This document shows positions 52,073-60,749 of a DNA stretch of 64,000 nucleotides, piece by piece. Each line of letters starts with the position of its first letter. Positions within the stretch are counted from its first letter, which is position 1. The stretch is from Panacagrimonas sp965216805 (GTDB lineage Bacteria > Pseudomonadota > Gammaproteobacteria > Nevskiales > Nevskiaceae), in contig NZ_CBDCGN010000003.1 of NCBI RefSeq assembly GCF_965216805.1, forward strand, positions 1,488,001 through 1,552,000, given 5' to 3'. The notes below the pieces were generated by a model. The model was not told where the DNA came from. It did no database searches and saw only the letters and a program-made list of their open reading frames with translations. The position numbers and the translations under genes are program-made.

Positions 52073-53092
52073 GTGCGCAAACAACGATTGAGCGTGGACG
52101 ATGTGCAGGGTGCCTGGGCCATCGTGCCCACCCCGTCGAAATCCAATGCCTCGGACTGGCGCGCGCAGGACACGGTGGACCTGGACGAGGCCGCGCGGGT
52201 GGTGGAGCAACTGATCGCCGCCGGCATCAACGGCATTCTGTCGCTGGGGTCGCTGGGCGAATGCGCCACCCTGACCTGGGACGAGAAGCGCGACTTCATG
52301 CGTGTACTGGTGGAGGCCGCGCGCGGTCGCGTGCCGGTCTTCGGCGGCACCAGTTCGCTGTCCACCCGCGAGAGCGTCCGCCAGACCCGCGAGGCGGCCG
52401 AGCTGGGCGTGGACGGCGTGATGCTGGGCCCGCCGATGTGGTGTGCACCGGACGTACCGACCGCGGTGCAGTTCTATCGCGATCTTGCCGAGGCCTGCCC
52501 GGATACCGCGATCTGCGTCTACGCCAACCACGAGGCGTTCAAGTTCGAATTCCCACGCCCGTTCTGGGCGCAGGTCGCGGATATACCGCAGGTGATCTGC
52601 GCCAAGTATCTGGGGATTGGCGCCCTGGTGCCGGACCTGAGGCTCACCCGCGGCAGGATTCGCTTCTTCCCGATCGATGTCGATTACTACGCCGCCGCGC
52701 GCATCGATCCGGAGTCCTGCACCGCGTTCTGGACCAGCGGCGCCGTGTGCGGTCCGCAGCCGGTGATCGCGCTACGCGACGCGGTTGCCGCTGCCAAGCG
52801 CAGCGGGGATTGGACCGAGGCCAAGCGCCTGGGCGACGCCATCGGGCGCACCTACCAGACCTTGTTCCCGTTGGGCTCGTTCAAGGAATTCTCCGTCTAC
52901 AACATCGGTCTGGAAAAGGCGCGCATGGACGCCGCTGGCTGGATGAAGGCCGGCCCCTGCCGGCCACCCTACACCCTGGTGCCCGAGCCCTATCTGGAAG
53001 GTGCGCGCGAGTCCGGCCGGCGGTGGGCGGCGCTGCACGCCGAGCTGGGCCAGGCCGCCGGCACCGCTAGTGCTCAAGGCAGAAGCCCGTGA
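52073..53092 (+). CDS. nahE: trans-o-hydroxybenzylidenepyruvate hydratase-aldolase
   Basis: A class I aldolase of 339 residues of the DapA superfamily, highly similar to NahE: VDDVQGAWAIVPTPSKSNASDWR, NGILSLGSLGECATLTWDEKRD and VICAKYLGIG with the Schiff-base lysine K178. The C-terminal YNIGLEKARMDAAGWMKAG is shared with NahE. It splits hydroxybenzylidenepyruvate into salicylaldehyde and pyruvate. The start is a GTG behind CGAGGTCTGAC. Its stop overlaps the next start (GTGA). Confidence 0.92.
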   Translation: MRKQRLSVDDVQGAWAIVPTPSKSNASDWRAQDTVDLDEAARVVEQLIAAGINGILSLGSLGECATLTWDEKRDFMRVLVEAARGRVPVFGGTSSLSTRESVRQTREAAELGVDGVMLGPPMWCAPDVPTAVQFYRDLAEACPDTAICVYANHEAFKFEFPRPFWAQVADIPQVICAKYLGIGALVPDLRLTRGRIRFFPIDVDYYAAARIDPESCTAFWTSGAVCGPQPVIALRDAVAAAKRSGDWTEAKRLGDAIGRTYQTLFPLGSFKEFSVYNIGLEKARMDAAGWMKAGPCRPPYTLVPEPYLEGARESGRRWAALHAELGQAAGTASAQGRSP

Positions 53093-53697
53093 CCACGCTC
53101 GACTTCTATTTCGACTTCATGAGCCCGTTCGCCTACCTCGCGCATTCGCGTCTGCCCGGTATGGCGCGCAAGTACGGCTGCGAACTGGCCTATCGCGTGA
53201 TCGATCTTCCTGCCGCCAAACGGGCCGCCGGCAATACCGCGCCGCCCAACGTCAGCATCCCGATCAAACTGCGCTATCTGAAGACCGATATGCAGCGCTG
53301 GGCCCAACGCTACGACCTGCCGATACAGTTCCCCAAGTCGCTGCAGTCGGAGTCTTTGAACATCGGCCTCTACTACGCGCTGGATCGTGGTCAGGCCGAA
53401 GCCTACGTGCGCAGCGCCTGGCACCCGGTCTGGGGCCTGGGCGGCGACATGAGCGACCCGTCGCTGATTGCCGGTGTGGCTCGCGACATGAATTGGAATC
53501 CAGACGACTTTTTCGGATTCATACAGTCGGCCGCGGCGCGCGAGCGCTACGAGCAGGACCAGCACGCGGCGCATGCCCGCGGTGTGTTCGGCGCGCCCAC
53601 GATGATGGTCGGCGAACACATGTGGTGGGGCAACGACCGCCTGGATTTTTTGGAGGAGCACCTCTCAGCCATGAGCTACGGAGAAAACAAACCATGA
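53089..53697 (+). CDS. nahD: 2-hydroxychromene-2-carboxylate isomerase
   Basis: A kappa-class glutathione-transferase/DsbA-fold isomerase of 202 residues with the catalytic serine S12 in FYFDFMSPFAYLAHSRLP, RYLKTDMQRWAQRY, and GVFGAPTMMVGEHMWWGNDRLDFLEEHL near the end. NahD interconverts hydroxychromene carboxylate and hydroxybenzylidenepyruvate with glutathione. The start is a GTG overlapping nahE; the stop overlaps the dioxygenase start (ATGA). Confidence 0.92.
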   Translation: MTTLDFYFDFMSPFAYLAHSRLPGMARKYGCELAYRVIDLPAAKRAAGNTAPPNVSIPIKLRYLKTDMQRWAQRYDLPIQFPKSLQSESLNIGLYYALDRGQAEAYVRSAWHPVWGLGGDMSDPSLIAGVARDMNWNPDDFFGFIQSAAARERYEQDQHAAHARGVFGAPTMMVGEHMWWGNDRLDFLEEHLSAMSYGENKP

Positions 53698-55079
53698 GCC
53701 TGTTGATCGACGTCCCCCGCGGGCTGCAAAGCGCGCGCATCTACCACGACCGCGATGTATTCGACCTGGAGATGGAGCGCATCTTTGCGCGTACCTGGCT
53801 GTTCCTTACCCACGAATGCATGATCCCCAACAAGGGCGACTTCATCACCACGCGCATGGGCCAGGACGAGGTGATCGTGGTCCGCCAGCAGGATGGCGGC
53901 ATCAAGGCGTTTCTCAATGTCTGCCGGCATCGCGGCGCACGGGTGTGCCCGGTGGAGGCCGGCAATGCGCGCGGCTTCGTGTGCAATTACCACGGCTGGT
54001 CCTACGGCACCGACGGCGCGCTGCAGTCGATGCCGTTCGAAAAAGAGCTGTACCGCGGACGCCTCGACAAGCGCACGCACGGCTTGCGCGAGGTGGCGCA
54101 GGTCACCAGCTATCACGGCTTCGTCTACGGCAACTTCGATGCGCAGGCGCCGAGCCTGCTCGACTACCTGGGCGAGGCGCGCTTCTACCTGGACATCTGG
54201 ATGGAAGCCAACGGCGGTGCCGAGCTGGTCGGCCCGCCGGCGCGCTCGATGGTGCATTGCAACTGGAAGGCGCCGAGCGAAAACTTCGTTGGCGACGCGT
54301 ATCACGTGGGCTGGACCCACGCCGCGGCACTCAAGGCCGGGGGAAGCATGCTGGCGCCGATGTCGGGCAACGCGATGCTGCCGCCCGCCGGCGCCGGTCT
54401 GCAGGTGGCCACGCGCTACGGTCACGGTCTTGGAATTCTGTACGACGTCAATCCCGGTGCGCACGACACCCCGCTGGCACAGGAGATCCTGGCCTGGCAG
54501 GCAAAGAAGCGGCCGGCGATGGAAAAGGCCTACGGCGCGTTACGCACGCGCTACTACGGCTCGCACATCAACGGCTCGGTGTTTCCCAACAACACCTACC
54601 TGTGGGGGTCCAGCCTGTTCAAGGTGTGGCATCCACATGCGCCGGACCGCACCGAATGCTTCACCTGGGCCATCGTCGAAAAGGACATGCCGCAGGACCT
54701 CAAACAGCGTATCGCCAACTCCCTGCACCGCACCTTTGGCGTCGCCGGCTACTGGGAGGCCGACGACAACGACAACATGGAATCCGAATCGCAGTTGTCG
54801 CGCGGCCACATGACGCGGCAGGGGTTCATGAATGCGCAGATGGGCATCGGTGGCGATCGCGAAGATCCCGAGCTGCCGGGCGTGGTGGGCGAGTCCGCCA
54901 TAGGCGAGACTTCCTATCGCGGCTACTTCCGCTTCTACGAAGAAACCATGCGCGCCAAGTCCTGGGCCGAGATGCCGGTGCAGGACAGCACCTGGAAGCG
55001 TCAGCTGATCGAGGCCGGATCCGGCTTGGACCCGGACCCGGCCGGGGAAGCGATGGTTCCCGCCCAGGCCGCGGCATAA
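53694..55079 (+). CDS. nahAc: Naphthalene-type dioxygenase large subunit
   Basis: A Rieske dioxygenase alpha subunit of 461 residues, close to NahAc/PhnAc. The Rieske centre is CRHRG (C77, H79) and CNYHGW (C97, H100). The mononuclear iron site is D201, H204 and H209 in ENFVGDAYHVGWTH. The C-terminal VVGESAIGETSYRGYFR is also typical. It forms cis-dihydrodiols of naphthalene or larger polycyclic aromatics. It overlaps nahD and is followed by the beta subunit; the ferredoxin gene nahAb is absent from the block. Confidence 0.92.
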   Translation: MSLLIDVPRGLQSARIYHDRDVFDLEMERIFARTWLFLTHECMIPNKGDFITTRMGQDEVIVVRQQDGGIKAFLNVCRHRGARVCPVEAGNARGFVCNYHGWSYGTDGALQSMPFEKELYRGRLDKRTHGLREVAQVTSYHGFVYGNFDAQAPSLLDYLGEARFYLDIWMEANGGAELVGPPARSMVHCNWKAPSENFVGDAYHVGWTHAAALKAGGSMLAPMSGNAMLPPAGAGLQVATRYGHGLGILYDVNPGAHDTPLAQEILAWQAKKRPAMEKAYGALRTRYYGSHINGSVFPNNTYLWGSSLFKVWHPHAPDRTECFTWAIVEKDMPQDLKQRIANSLHRTFGVAGYWEADDNDNMESESQLSRGHMTRQGFMNAQMGIGGDREDPELPGVVGESAIGETSYRGYFRFYEETMRAKSWAEMPVQDSTWKRQLIEAGSGLDPDPAGEAMVPAQAAA

Positions 55080-55092
55080 GGAGCGCGCATCC

Positions 55093-55677
55093 ATGGTCAA
55101 TGCTGCTGTCGCAACCAACAACACCAGCGCTCCGCGCCAGGACTTCTCCCAGCTCGAGGACTATGCGTCGGAAGCGGTTTCCAGGGAGGTCGAGAAGCTG
55201 CTCCACCGCGAGGCACGCCTGCTCGACACCGAACGCCTGTCCGACTGGCTGGACCAGATTGTCGATCCGACGATCCGCTACGTGGTCACCAGCCGCGAGC
55301 TGCGCTTCCGCAAGGAGCGGCGCTACCAGGCCGCGCCGGAGGTGTTTCTTTACGACGACGACTTCACCTTCCTCAAGGCGCGCGTCGATCAGTTTCACGG
55401 CGGCATGCAATGGCGGGTGGACCCACCGGAGCGCTATCGCCGGCTGGTGACCAATATCGAAACCTTCAAGCTCGGGGGCGCTGATCGCGAGGAATATGCG
55501 GTGCGGTCCAACTGCCTGACCCAGCGCAGCCGCCGCACCTACGAAGTGGATCAATTCGTCTATTGCCGCGAGGACATTGTGCGCCGCTGCCCGGCCGGGA
55601 CCCTGCGCCTGGTGCAGCGTTGGGTGGATTTTGACGAGCGCTCGGTGGTGGGCCGCAATCTGTTGATCTTTCTTTGA
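55093..55677 (+). CDS. nahAd: Naphthalene-type dioxygenase small subunit
   Basis: A beta subunit of 194 residues of the NahAd group: EVEKLLHREARLLDTERLSDWLDQIVDP, KRVDQFHGGMQWRVDPPER-like middle, VTNIETF and the C-terminal RWVDFDERSVVGRNLLIFL. AAGGAGCGCGCATCC precedes the ATG. It has a structural role in the alpha3beta3 enzyme. Confidence 0.9.
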   Translation: MVNAAVATNNTSAPRQDFSQLEDYASEAVSREVEKLLHREARLLDTERLSDWLDQIVDPTIRYVVTSRELRFRKERRYQAAPEVFLYDDDFTFLKARVDQFHGGMQWRVDPPERYRRLVTNIETFKLGGADREEYAVRSNCLTQRSRRTYEVDQFVYCREDIVRRCPAGTLRLVQRWVDFDERSVVGRNLLIFL

Positions 55678-55688
55678 AGGAGCGAGCA

Positions 55689-56504
55689 ATGGGCTGGCTG
55701 AACAATTCGGTGGCACTGATCACCGGCGGCGGTTCCGGTTTGGGGCGTGCGCTGGTCGAGCGCTTCGTGCAGGAAGGTGCCAAGGTCGGTGTCCTCGAAT
55801 TCAGCGCCGAGCGTGCGCAGGCGCTGAGCCAGGACCACGGCGAACAGGTTGAGGCGGTGGTTGGCGACGTATCGAGCTACGCGGACAACCTGCGCGCGGT
55901 CGAACGCACGGTGGCTCGCTTCGGAAGGCTCGATACCTTCATTGCCAACGCCGGCATCTTCGACTTCTTCCAGGCGCTGCCGCAGCTCGAAGGCGATACC
56001 CTGGGCGCGGCCTTCGACGAGCTGTTCGCGGTCAACGTCAAGGGCGGACTGCTGGGCTCGCGTGCGGCCCTGAGCGAACTGGTGAAGACCCAGGGCAGCA
56101 TCATCTTCACCCTATCCAATGCCGGGTTTTATCCGGGTGGCGGCGGACCGCTGTATACCGCCTCCAAGCACGCGCTGGTTGGCCTGGTACGCCAGCTCGC
56201 CCACGAGCTGGCGCCCAAGGTGCGGGTCAACGGCGTCGCCCCCGGCGGCATGAGCACCAATCTGTCCGGACTCGACGCCACCGGTACCGCGACGCAGAAG
56301 CTGTCGCAGATCGAAGGACTGGACCAGATGATCGCGGACATCACGCCGCTGCGCATCGCGCCGACACCCGCGCAGTACTGCGGCCCTTACGTGCTGCTGG
56401 CGTCGCGCGACAACGCGGCGCCGATCACCGGCGCGATCATCAACAGCGATGGCGGCCTCGGTGTGCGCGGCATCATCAAGGTCCGCGGCGGCGAGGAGCT
56501 GTAG
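55689..56504 (+). CDS. nahB: cis-dihydrodiol dehydrogenase
   Basis: A short-chain dehydrogenase of 271 residues: GGGSGLGRALVERF at the cofactor site, DVSSYADNLRAVERTV, NAGIFDF, and the catalytic YTASK. It matches BphB/NahB enzymes that oxidise cis-dihydrodiols to 1,2-dihydroxy aromatics with NAD. AAGGAGCGAGCA precedes the ATG at 55689. It is the last gene of the nah block; the extradiol dioxygenase nahC and salicylaldehyde dehydrogenase nahF are not in the window. Confidence 0.9.
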   Translation: MGWLNNSVALITGGGSGLGRALVERFVQEGAKVGVLEFSAERAQALSQDHGEQVEAVVGDVSSYADNLRAVERTVARFGRLDTFIANAGIFDFFQALPQLEGDTLGAAFDELFAVNVKGGLLGSRAALSELVKTQGSIIFTLSNAGFYPGGGGPLYTASKHALVGLVRQLAHELAPKVRVNGVAPGGMSTNLSGLDATGTATQKLSQIEGLDQMIADITPLRIAPTPAQYCGPYVLLASRDNAAPITGAIINSDGGLGVRGIIKVRGGEEL

Positions 56505-56545
56505 TCGGGTCGCGCGGGGCGTTGGACCGGAAGCCGGCGTAGCCC

Positions 56546-56556
56546 GGGTGCAACCC
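56546..56556 (+). repeat. Left target-site duplication of the IS4-family element
   Basis: GGGTGCAACCC is repeated exactly at 58060-58070, an 11-base direct repeat of the length expected for IS4-family transposition. Confidence 0.85.
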
Positions 56557-58059
56557 CAATGGCACTACCTTAAGCGTTGTTGTTGTGCGAGGCGGATGTT
56601 CTGGCGAGCCAAAGGGCGAGGGAGAGTCAGGCGGATTGGGTTTTTGGGGCGTCGTTTGACGGCTCGAGGCTCGACGCGGCCGGGGCGTATGGGAATGTTG
56701 GCGGCGCTGATGGCGTTGAGCATCTGCTCGAAGGCTGAGTTGAAGCAACGACAGGGGTCATGACGCAAGGCCTCCTGGAAGCGCGCCACGGCGCGTCGTG
56801 CAGCGGCGAAGCTATAGGCGCGAGGGCTGCTGGATTGATTCTGGAGGGCGCGCACCATCAGGGCGCGGATCATGTTGTAGGCGAGCAGGTGTGCGGCGAT
56901 TTCCTTGTGGATCATGGCCGGGCTTTGGCAGCGCAGGATGTCCATCTGCAGCGTGCTCTTGATGGCCCGGAAGTCCAGTTCGATGTGCCAGCGCTGCTGG
57001 TAAAGCGAATCCAGCTGTTCGGGTGAGCCCGTTCGCAGGTTGGTCAGCAAGCGCCGGTCGCCCTGCTGGACTTCGCGCAGGCGCAAAGCCGGGCGTGCGG
57101 TCCGATACGTTGCCGGGTCCATCCAGCGCGGCCGGGCGGGTTTGACCCAGTCGACGAGGTGATCCTGTGGCGGGCCGCACACCGGCTGGCGCGGATGTCG
57201 ACGCCCCAGGTCGCGGATCAGAAAATCGATACCCCGGTCCTGCACTGCCTGGATCAGGAAATAGCTGGCATAGGCACGATCGGCGATGACCAGATCGCCG
57301 GGCTCGAAGGCCTCCAGCAGGCGCTGGAATTGCCGACACTCAGCCGTGGCCTGGCCTTCGCACGGACTCACGGTATAGGCCAGCACGCAGCCGCTGCTCA
57401 GACTGACCACGCCCACGATCCGCGCCAGCGGAAATCCCAGGCCCGGCTGCTGGCTGCGGTTCTGGGGAAACGCGGCCTGATTGGCGGGCGTGTCCGGCAT
57501 CGAGACCACGGTCCCATCCACCAGCTTGATGGGGCGTCTCCACCCATTCCAGGATGCGGCCAAGGGCTGGGCATCGTGCGCAATGTCGAGCAGCAGATGC
57601 TCGATCACCGCCAGCGGCAGACGCTCGCGCGCCTTGCAGTAAGGTCCGGTATTCAAGCTGCACGGCGACAGGCCCAAGGCCACGCGCTGGCTCAGCGCCC
57701 GGCCCACCGCATCCTGGCAGGCAGGGTCATGGCTGATCACCTGTTCGACGAACAAGCCCAGCGTCACCCGCCGCGTGAAGATCCGTTCCCGCAACTTGGC
57801 CCGGTCGGCATGGAGAATCGCATCCAGCCGCGAAGCCGACACCAACCGCCCCAGCTTGTCATCGACGCTGCGCGCCAATGCCCGTCGATGACGTCCGATC
57901 GCTAGTTTCAGGTGTTTTTTTGGTAGCCTGCCATTGGGCTGATCCTCCGTTATGACGCTGGCTTGGTAACCGAATCATAACGACACAGGCTCTCAGCCCC
58001 TCGCTTCACGACCCCCCAACCCAGCCCGACCACGCAACGCCCTTAAGGTAGTGCCATTG
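56557..58059 (-). mobile_element. IS4-family insertion sequence, 1503 bp
   Basis: The ends are CAATGGCACTACCTTAAG on the left and its exact complement on the right (18-base inverted repeats). It encodes one transposase on the minus strand and is flanked by perfect 11-base direct repeats. It is structurally complete and probably a recent arrival between nahB and the right-hand genes. Confidence 0.9.
56565..57878 (-). CDS. IS4-family DDE transposase
   Basis: A transposase of at least 437 residues. The DDE residues fit D in VDGTVVSMPD, D in VIADRAYASYF and E in YQQRWHIELDFRAIKS (the Y-R-E-K signature of IS4). The frame given starts at TTG 57878. The natural start is probably the ATG at 57934 behind AACGGAGGATCAGCCCA, which is in another frame and would join this one by a -1 shift or one extra A at the seven-A run 57915-57921. 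Confidence 0.88.
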   Translation of the reverse strand: MARSVDDKLGRLVSASRLDAILHADRAKLRERIFTRRVTLGLFVEQVISHDPACQDAVGRALSQRVALGLSPCSLNTGPYCKARERLPLAVIEHLLLDIAHDAQPLAASWNGWRRPIKLVDGTVVSMPDTPANQAAFPQNRSQQPGLGFPLARIVGVVSLSSGCVLAYTVSPCEGQATAECRQFQRLLEAFEPGDLVIADRAYASYFLIQAVQDRGIDFLIRDLGRRHPRQPVCGPPQDHLVDWVKPARPRWMDPATYRTARPALRLREVQQGDRRLLTNLRTGSPEQLDSLYQQRWHIELDFRAIKSTLQMDILRCQSPAMIHKEIAAHLLAYNMIRALMVRALQNQSSSPRAYSFAAARRAVARFQEALRHDPCRCFNSAFEQMLNAISAANIPIRPGRVEPRAVKRRPKNPIRLTLPRPLARQNIRLAQQQRLR

Positions 58060-58070
58060 GGGTGCAACCC
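58060..58070 (+). repeat. Right target-site duplication of the IS4-family element
   Basis: GGGTGCAACCC is identical to 56546-56556. Confidence 0.85.
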
Positions 58071-58106
58071 GGGGTTTGCCTTCGCCGGTAGGTACGTGGA
58101 ATCCCG

Positions 58107-58358
58107 GGTTGCACCCGGGCTTGTATGTTGGACGAGTCGGAGCAATCTGACGGCTGAAGGAGACTTTGGCGGGCGGGAGGGCAGGCTGTACCCGGGCTGT
58201 GGTCATTGAACCTGTTGCGTAGATCAGCCTCCTTCCGCCTTAAGTTTTTGCGACGAACAGATCGAACGGTATCTGGGGCATTGAAGCCCGCACTCACAAG
58301 CTGGATCGCCCGTCGTCTTGCCGAAGCCTCGAAATCTTTGTCTCAAGGAGGCGGTTTG
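58107..58358. other. Non-coding leader of the IS110 element
   Basis: This lies between the REP remnant and the IS110 transposase. IS110 elements carry a structured bridge RNA in the non-coding end next to the transposase gene; this segment is in the right place for that, but I could not fold it and the element boundary is not visible because IS110 elements lack clear inverted repeats. Confidence 0.35.
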
Positions 58359-59321
58359 ATGCACGTGCTGGGAATTGATGTCGCCAAGGCCAAGTTTGAT
58401 GTGGCGCTCTGGCGGGAGGGCAAGCTCAAGTTCAAGACCTTCGACAACCAGCCAGCCGGGTTCGAGTAGCTACGGCAGTGGTTGCAGGACTTGGGCGTGG
58501 CGCAGGTGCAGGCCTGTCTGGAGGCCACCGGCCCTTATGGCGAGGCGCTGTCGGAATGGCTGTTCGATGCAGGCCATATCGTCAGCGTGCTCAACCCCGC
58601 GCAGGTCAAGGACTTTGCCAAGAGCCTGCTGACCCGCAACAAGACCGACACGGTCGATGCAGCGGTGTTGGCGCGGTTTGGCGTGGCGATGAGTCCACCG
58701 GCCTGGCGCCCGCCACCCCCGGCGGTGCGTCTGCTGCGTGCCCTGGTGCGGCGCCTTGCCGCACTCCAGCAGACCCGCCAGCAGGAGCACAACCGCCTGA
58801 TGGTGGCCGATGCGGGCGTACAGGACTCCATCCAGCGTCACTTGGCCTATCTGGATCAGGAAATCGCCGCACTGCGCCAGCGCATCGAGGATCACATCGA
58901 CCAGGACCCCGACCTACCGCAGAAACAGCAGCTGCTGGAAACCATCCCAGGCATCGGCACGGTGGTCAGCCACACCCTGCTGAGCTTCATCAGCCGTATC
59001 GAAACCTTCGACCGTGCTCGCCAGTTGGCCGCCTTCGCCGGACTGACGCCAAAACGCCATGAGTCCGGTAGCTCCGTGCGGAGCAAGACCCGGCTGTCGA
59101 AGATCGGCCATGCCGATCTGCGCAAGCTGCTCTACTTCCCCGCCATGAGCGCAATCCGATACAACCCCCTGCTCAAAGCCTTTGCCGAACGCCTACGTCA
59201 CAGCGGCAAACCACCAAAACTCATCCTCGCCGCCGCAATGCGAAAACTCCTCCACATCGCCTTCGGCGTCCTCAAATCCAATCAACCCTTCAACCCCAAT
59301 ATCCTCGCCAAAACCGCTTGA
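58359..59321 (+). pseudogene. IS110-family transposase with premature amber stop
   Basis: The frame starts MHVLGIDVAKAKFDVAL (first acidic residue of the DEDD centre), then meets TAG at 58467-58469 (codon 37), and continues in the same frame through CLEATGPYG, NKTDTVDAAVLARF, the Transposase_20 segment IPGIGTVVSHTLL and FAGLTPKRHESGSS, to a C-terminal MRKLLHIAFGVLKSNQPFNPN. Total length with read-through is 320 residues, normal for the family. A single base change (for example CAG to TAG) explains the break. AAGGAGGCGGTTTG precedes the ATG. Confidence 0.85.
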
Positions 59322-59348
59322 CGGGAAACACGGTATCTACGGGGCTGA

Positions 59349-59364
59349 TCCGTTTCATCCGTGG
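59349..59364 (-). repeat. 16-base boundary repeat, copy 3
   Basis: TCCGTTTCATCCGTGG resembles the copies at 50736 and 51832 and lies just past the 3' end of the TmoF-like gene. Confidence 0.35.
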
Positions 59365-59382
59365 CAAACCGCTTCTCCGGTT

Positions 59383-60399
59383 TCATACGAAGCGGTCGTA
59401 GAACGCCTGCGAGGTCGGCACGCGCAAATCGAGCAGCAGGCGTTGCACCGCGTCGGTCATCGATGGCGGGCCACAGAAGTAGTAGTCGTAGTCGGCAGGA
59501 TTGCCGGCCGCGGCGAGTCGGCGTTGGACCACTTCATGGATGAAGCCGCGTTCGCCGTCCCAGGCGTCGGTGTTCAAGGGATCCGAAACGGCGGTCACGC
59601 AGGCAACGCGACCGCGCAGACTCGGATCGCGCTCGATCACGTCGGGCACGCACACGTCGCAGGGCCGCCGTCCGCCGTAGAACAGCTGCAGGCCGCGTTG
59701 CGGTTGCTGCGGGCTCTGCGCCGCCCCGGCCAGGATCGCCAGCACCGGCGACAGGCCGGAGCCCCCGGCGATGCAGATGATGTCGCGCGGGCTGTCGTGG
59801 CGCAGGTAGGCCAGGCCGTAAGGTCCGTCGAGCGTCACTTCGCTGCCGAGCGGGAGACTGAACAGGGTGTTCGAGCCCTGGCCGTTGACCATGCGCTTGA
59901 CCACGAAACGCCACAGGCCTTCTTCGTTCGGCAGGTTGGACATCGAGTAGGCGCGATCACCCCGCACGCCCGGCAGACTCAGCAGGGCGAACTGGCCGGC
60001 CTCGAACTTCGCGGCGTCTTCGGTGCGGAAGACGAATTCCGCCATGTCGGCAGTCAAGTCGATGCGCTCCGACAGGCGCGCCAGCCGACGCTGCGGCCGC
60101 GGGGTGGTGTCGTGGCGCAAGCGTCCGCGCACGCGGATGGTGCAGTCCGAACCCGGACGCGACTGGCAGGCCAGACGGAAACCGCGGTCGCGCTGCTGTT
60201 GGGGAATGCCGGGCGCCTGTGGCCACACCTCGTTCGCGCTGCCTTCGACGACTTGATAGCGGCAGGCGCCGCAGCCGCCGGAATTGCACTCGTACGGCAG
60301 GCCGATGCCGGCCCGCAACGCCGCACGCAACAGGGTGTCGTCGGCCGCGCAGCGGAATTCGCTGTCGCCGCCCGCGAGCCGGATGGTGTATTCGTTCAT
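59383..60399 (-). CDS. tmoF: TmoF-like NADH:ferredoxin reductase
   Basis: A reductase of 338 residues with an N-terminal [2Fe-2S] domain (PYECNSGGCGAC; C38, C43, C46 and C78), an FAD motif RAYSMSN and an NAD segment AGGSGLSPVLAIL, ending FYDRFV. The cluster motif and the WPQAPG segment are characteristic of TmoF of toluene-4-monooxygenase. It probably reduces TmoC. It is about 10 kb from tmoABCDE, on the opposite strand, beyond two insertion sequences, so it is either relocated or dedicated to another oxygenase. Confidence 0.82.
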   Translation of the reverse strand: MNEYTIRLAGGDSEFRCAADDTLLRAALRAGIGLPYECNSGGCGACRYQVVEGSANEVWPQAPGIPQQQRDRGFRLACQSRPGSDCTIRVRGRLRHDTTPRPQRRLARLSERIDLTADMAEFVFRTEDAAKFEAGQFALLSLPGVRGDRAYSMSNLPNEEGLWRFVVKRMVNGQGSNTLFSLPLGSEVTLDGPYGLAYLRHDSPRDIICIAGGSGLSPVLAILAGAAQSPQQPQRGLQLFYGGRRPCDVCVPDVIERDPSLRGRVACVTAVSDPLNTDAWDGERGFIHEVVQRRLAAAGNPADYDYYFCGPPSMTDAVQRLLLDLRVPTSQAFYDRFV

Positions 60400-60749
60400 C
60401 TTGAGGAAATCGGGGTCCGGTTCTCGTTTGCCCTGTGCGTCGCAGGCTGAGGGATTTATCGGGTGGCGACGTCGTTGTCGGCCTTGGGCGCAGTTGTGCA
60501 GGCGAACGGCGCATCGGCCTGTCCGTATCCGGTCGCAGCGCTTTTTTCAGTGGCGTCGATTGCCGCGCACCGCTCGAACCGCTCGCTCATCTGTTTGCCC
60601 GCGCTCCTATCGGTGATCGGCATGCCCTTACGCCTGGGCAGGATCAGAAAGCCGAGCGCATCATTCAATAGAATCGGAATGATGACGGTCATCACACCCC
60701 TGAATGCGAGTCCCTCATATGGCGCGACAGACTCGCCGATGGGAGTGCC
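60400..60749. other. Divergent promoter region between tmoF and a NahR-like gene
   Basis: No gene was recognised. It contains the inverted repeat ATCATTC-N10-GAATGAT (60660-60683), 66 bases before the LysR start. It should hold promoters for both flanking genes. Confidence 0.5.
60660..60683. promoter_or_regulatory. Candidate LysR-type operator
   Basis: ATCATTC and GAATGAT are perfect 7-base arms separated by ten bases, with the T-N11-A spacing expected of LysR-family sites. The place upstream of a LysR gene fits autoregulation and control of the divergent reductase. Confidence 0.5.

Larger units (their letters stand above)
56541..58106. repeat. REP-like palindrome split by the IS4-family element
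   Basis: Joining the two sides of the insertion restores GCCCGGGTGCAACCCGGGG, which is followed at 58098 onward by CCCGGGTTGCACCCGGGC in inverted order. This is a typical repetitive extragenic palindrome pair. The insertion sequence sits in its first arm. Confidence 0.65.
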
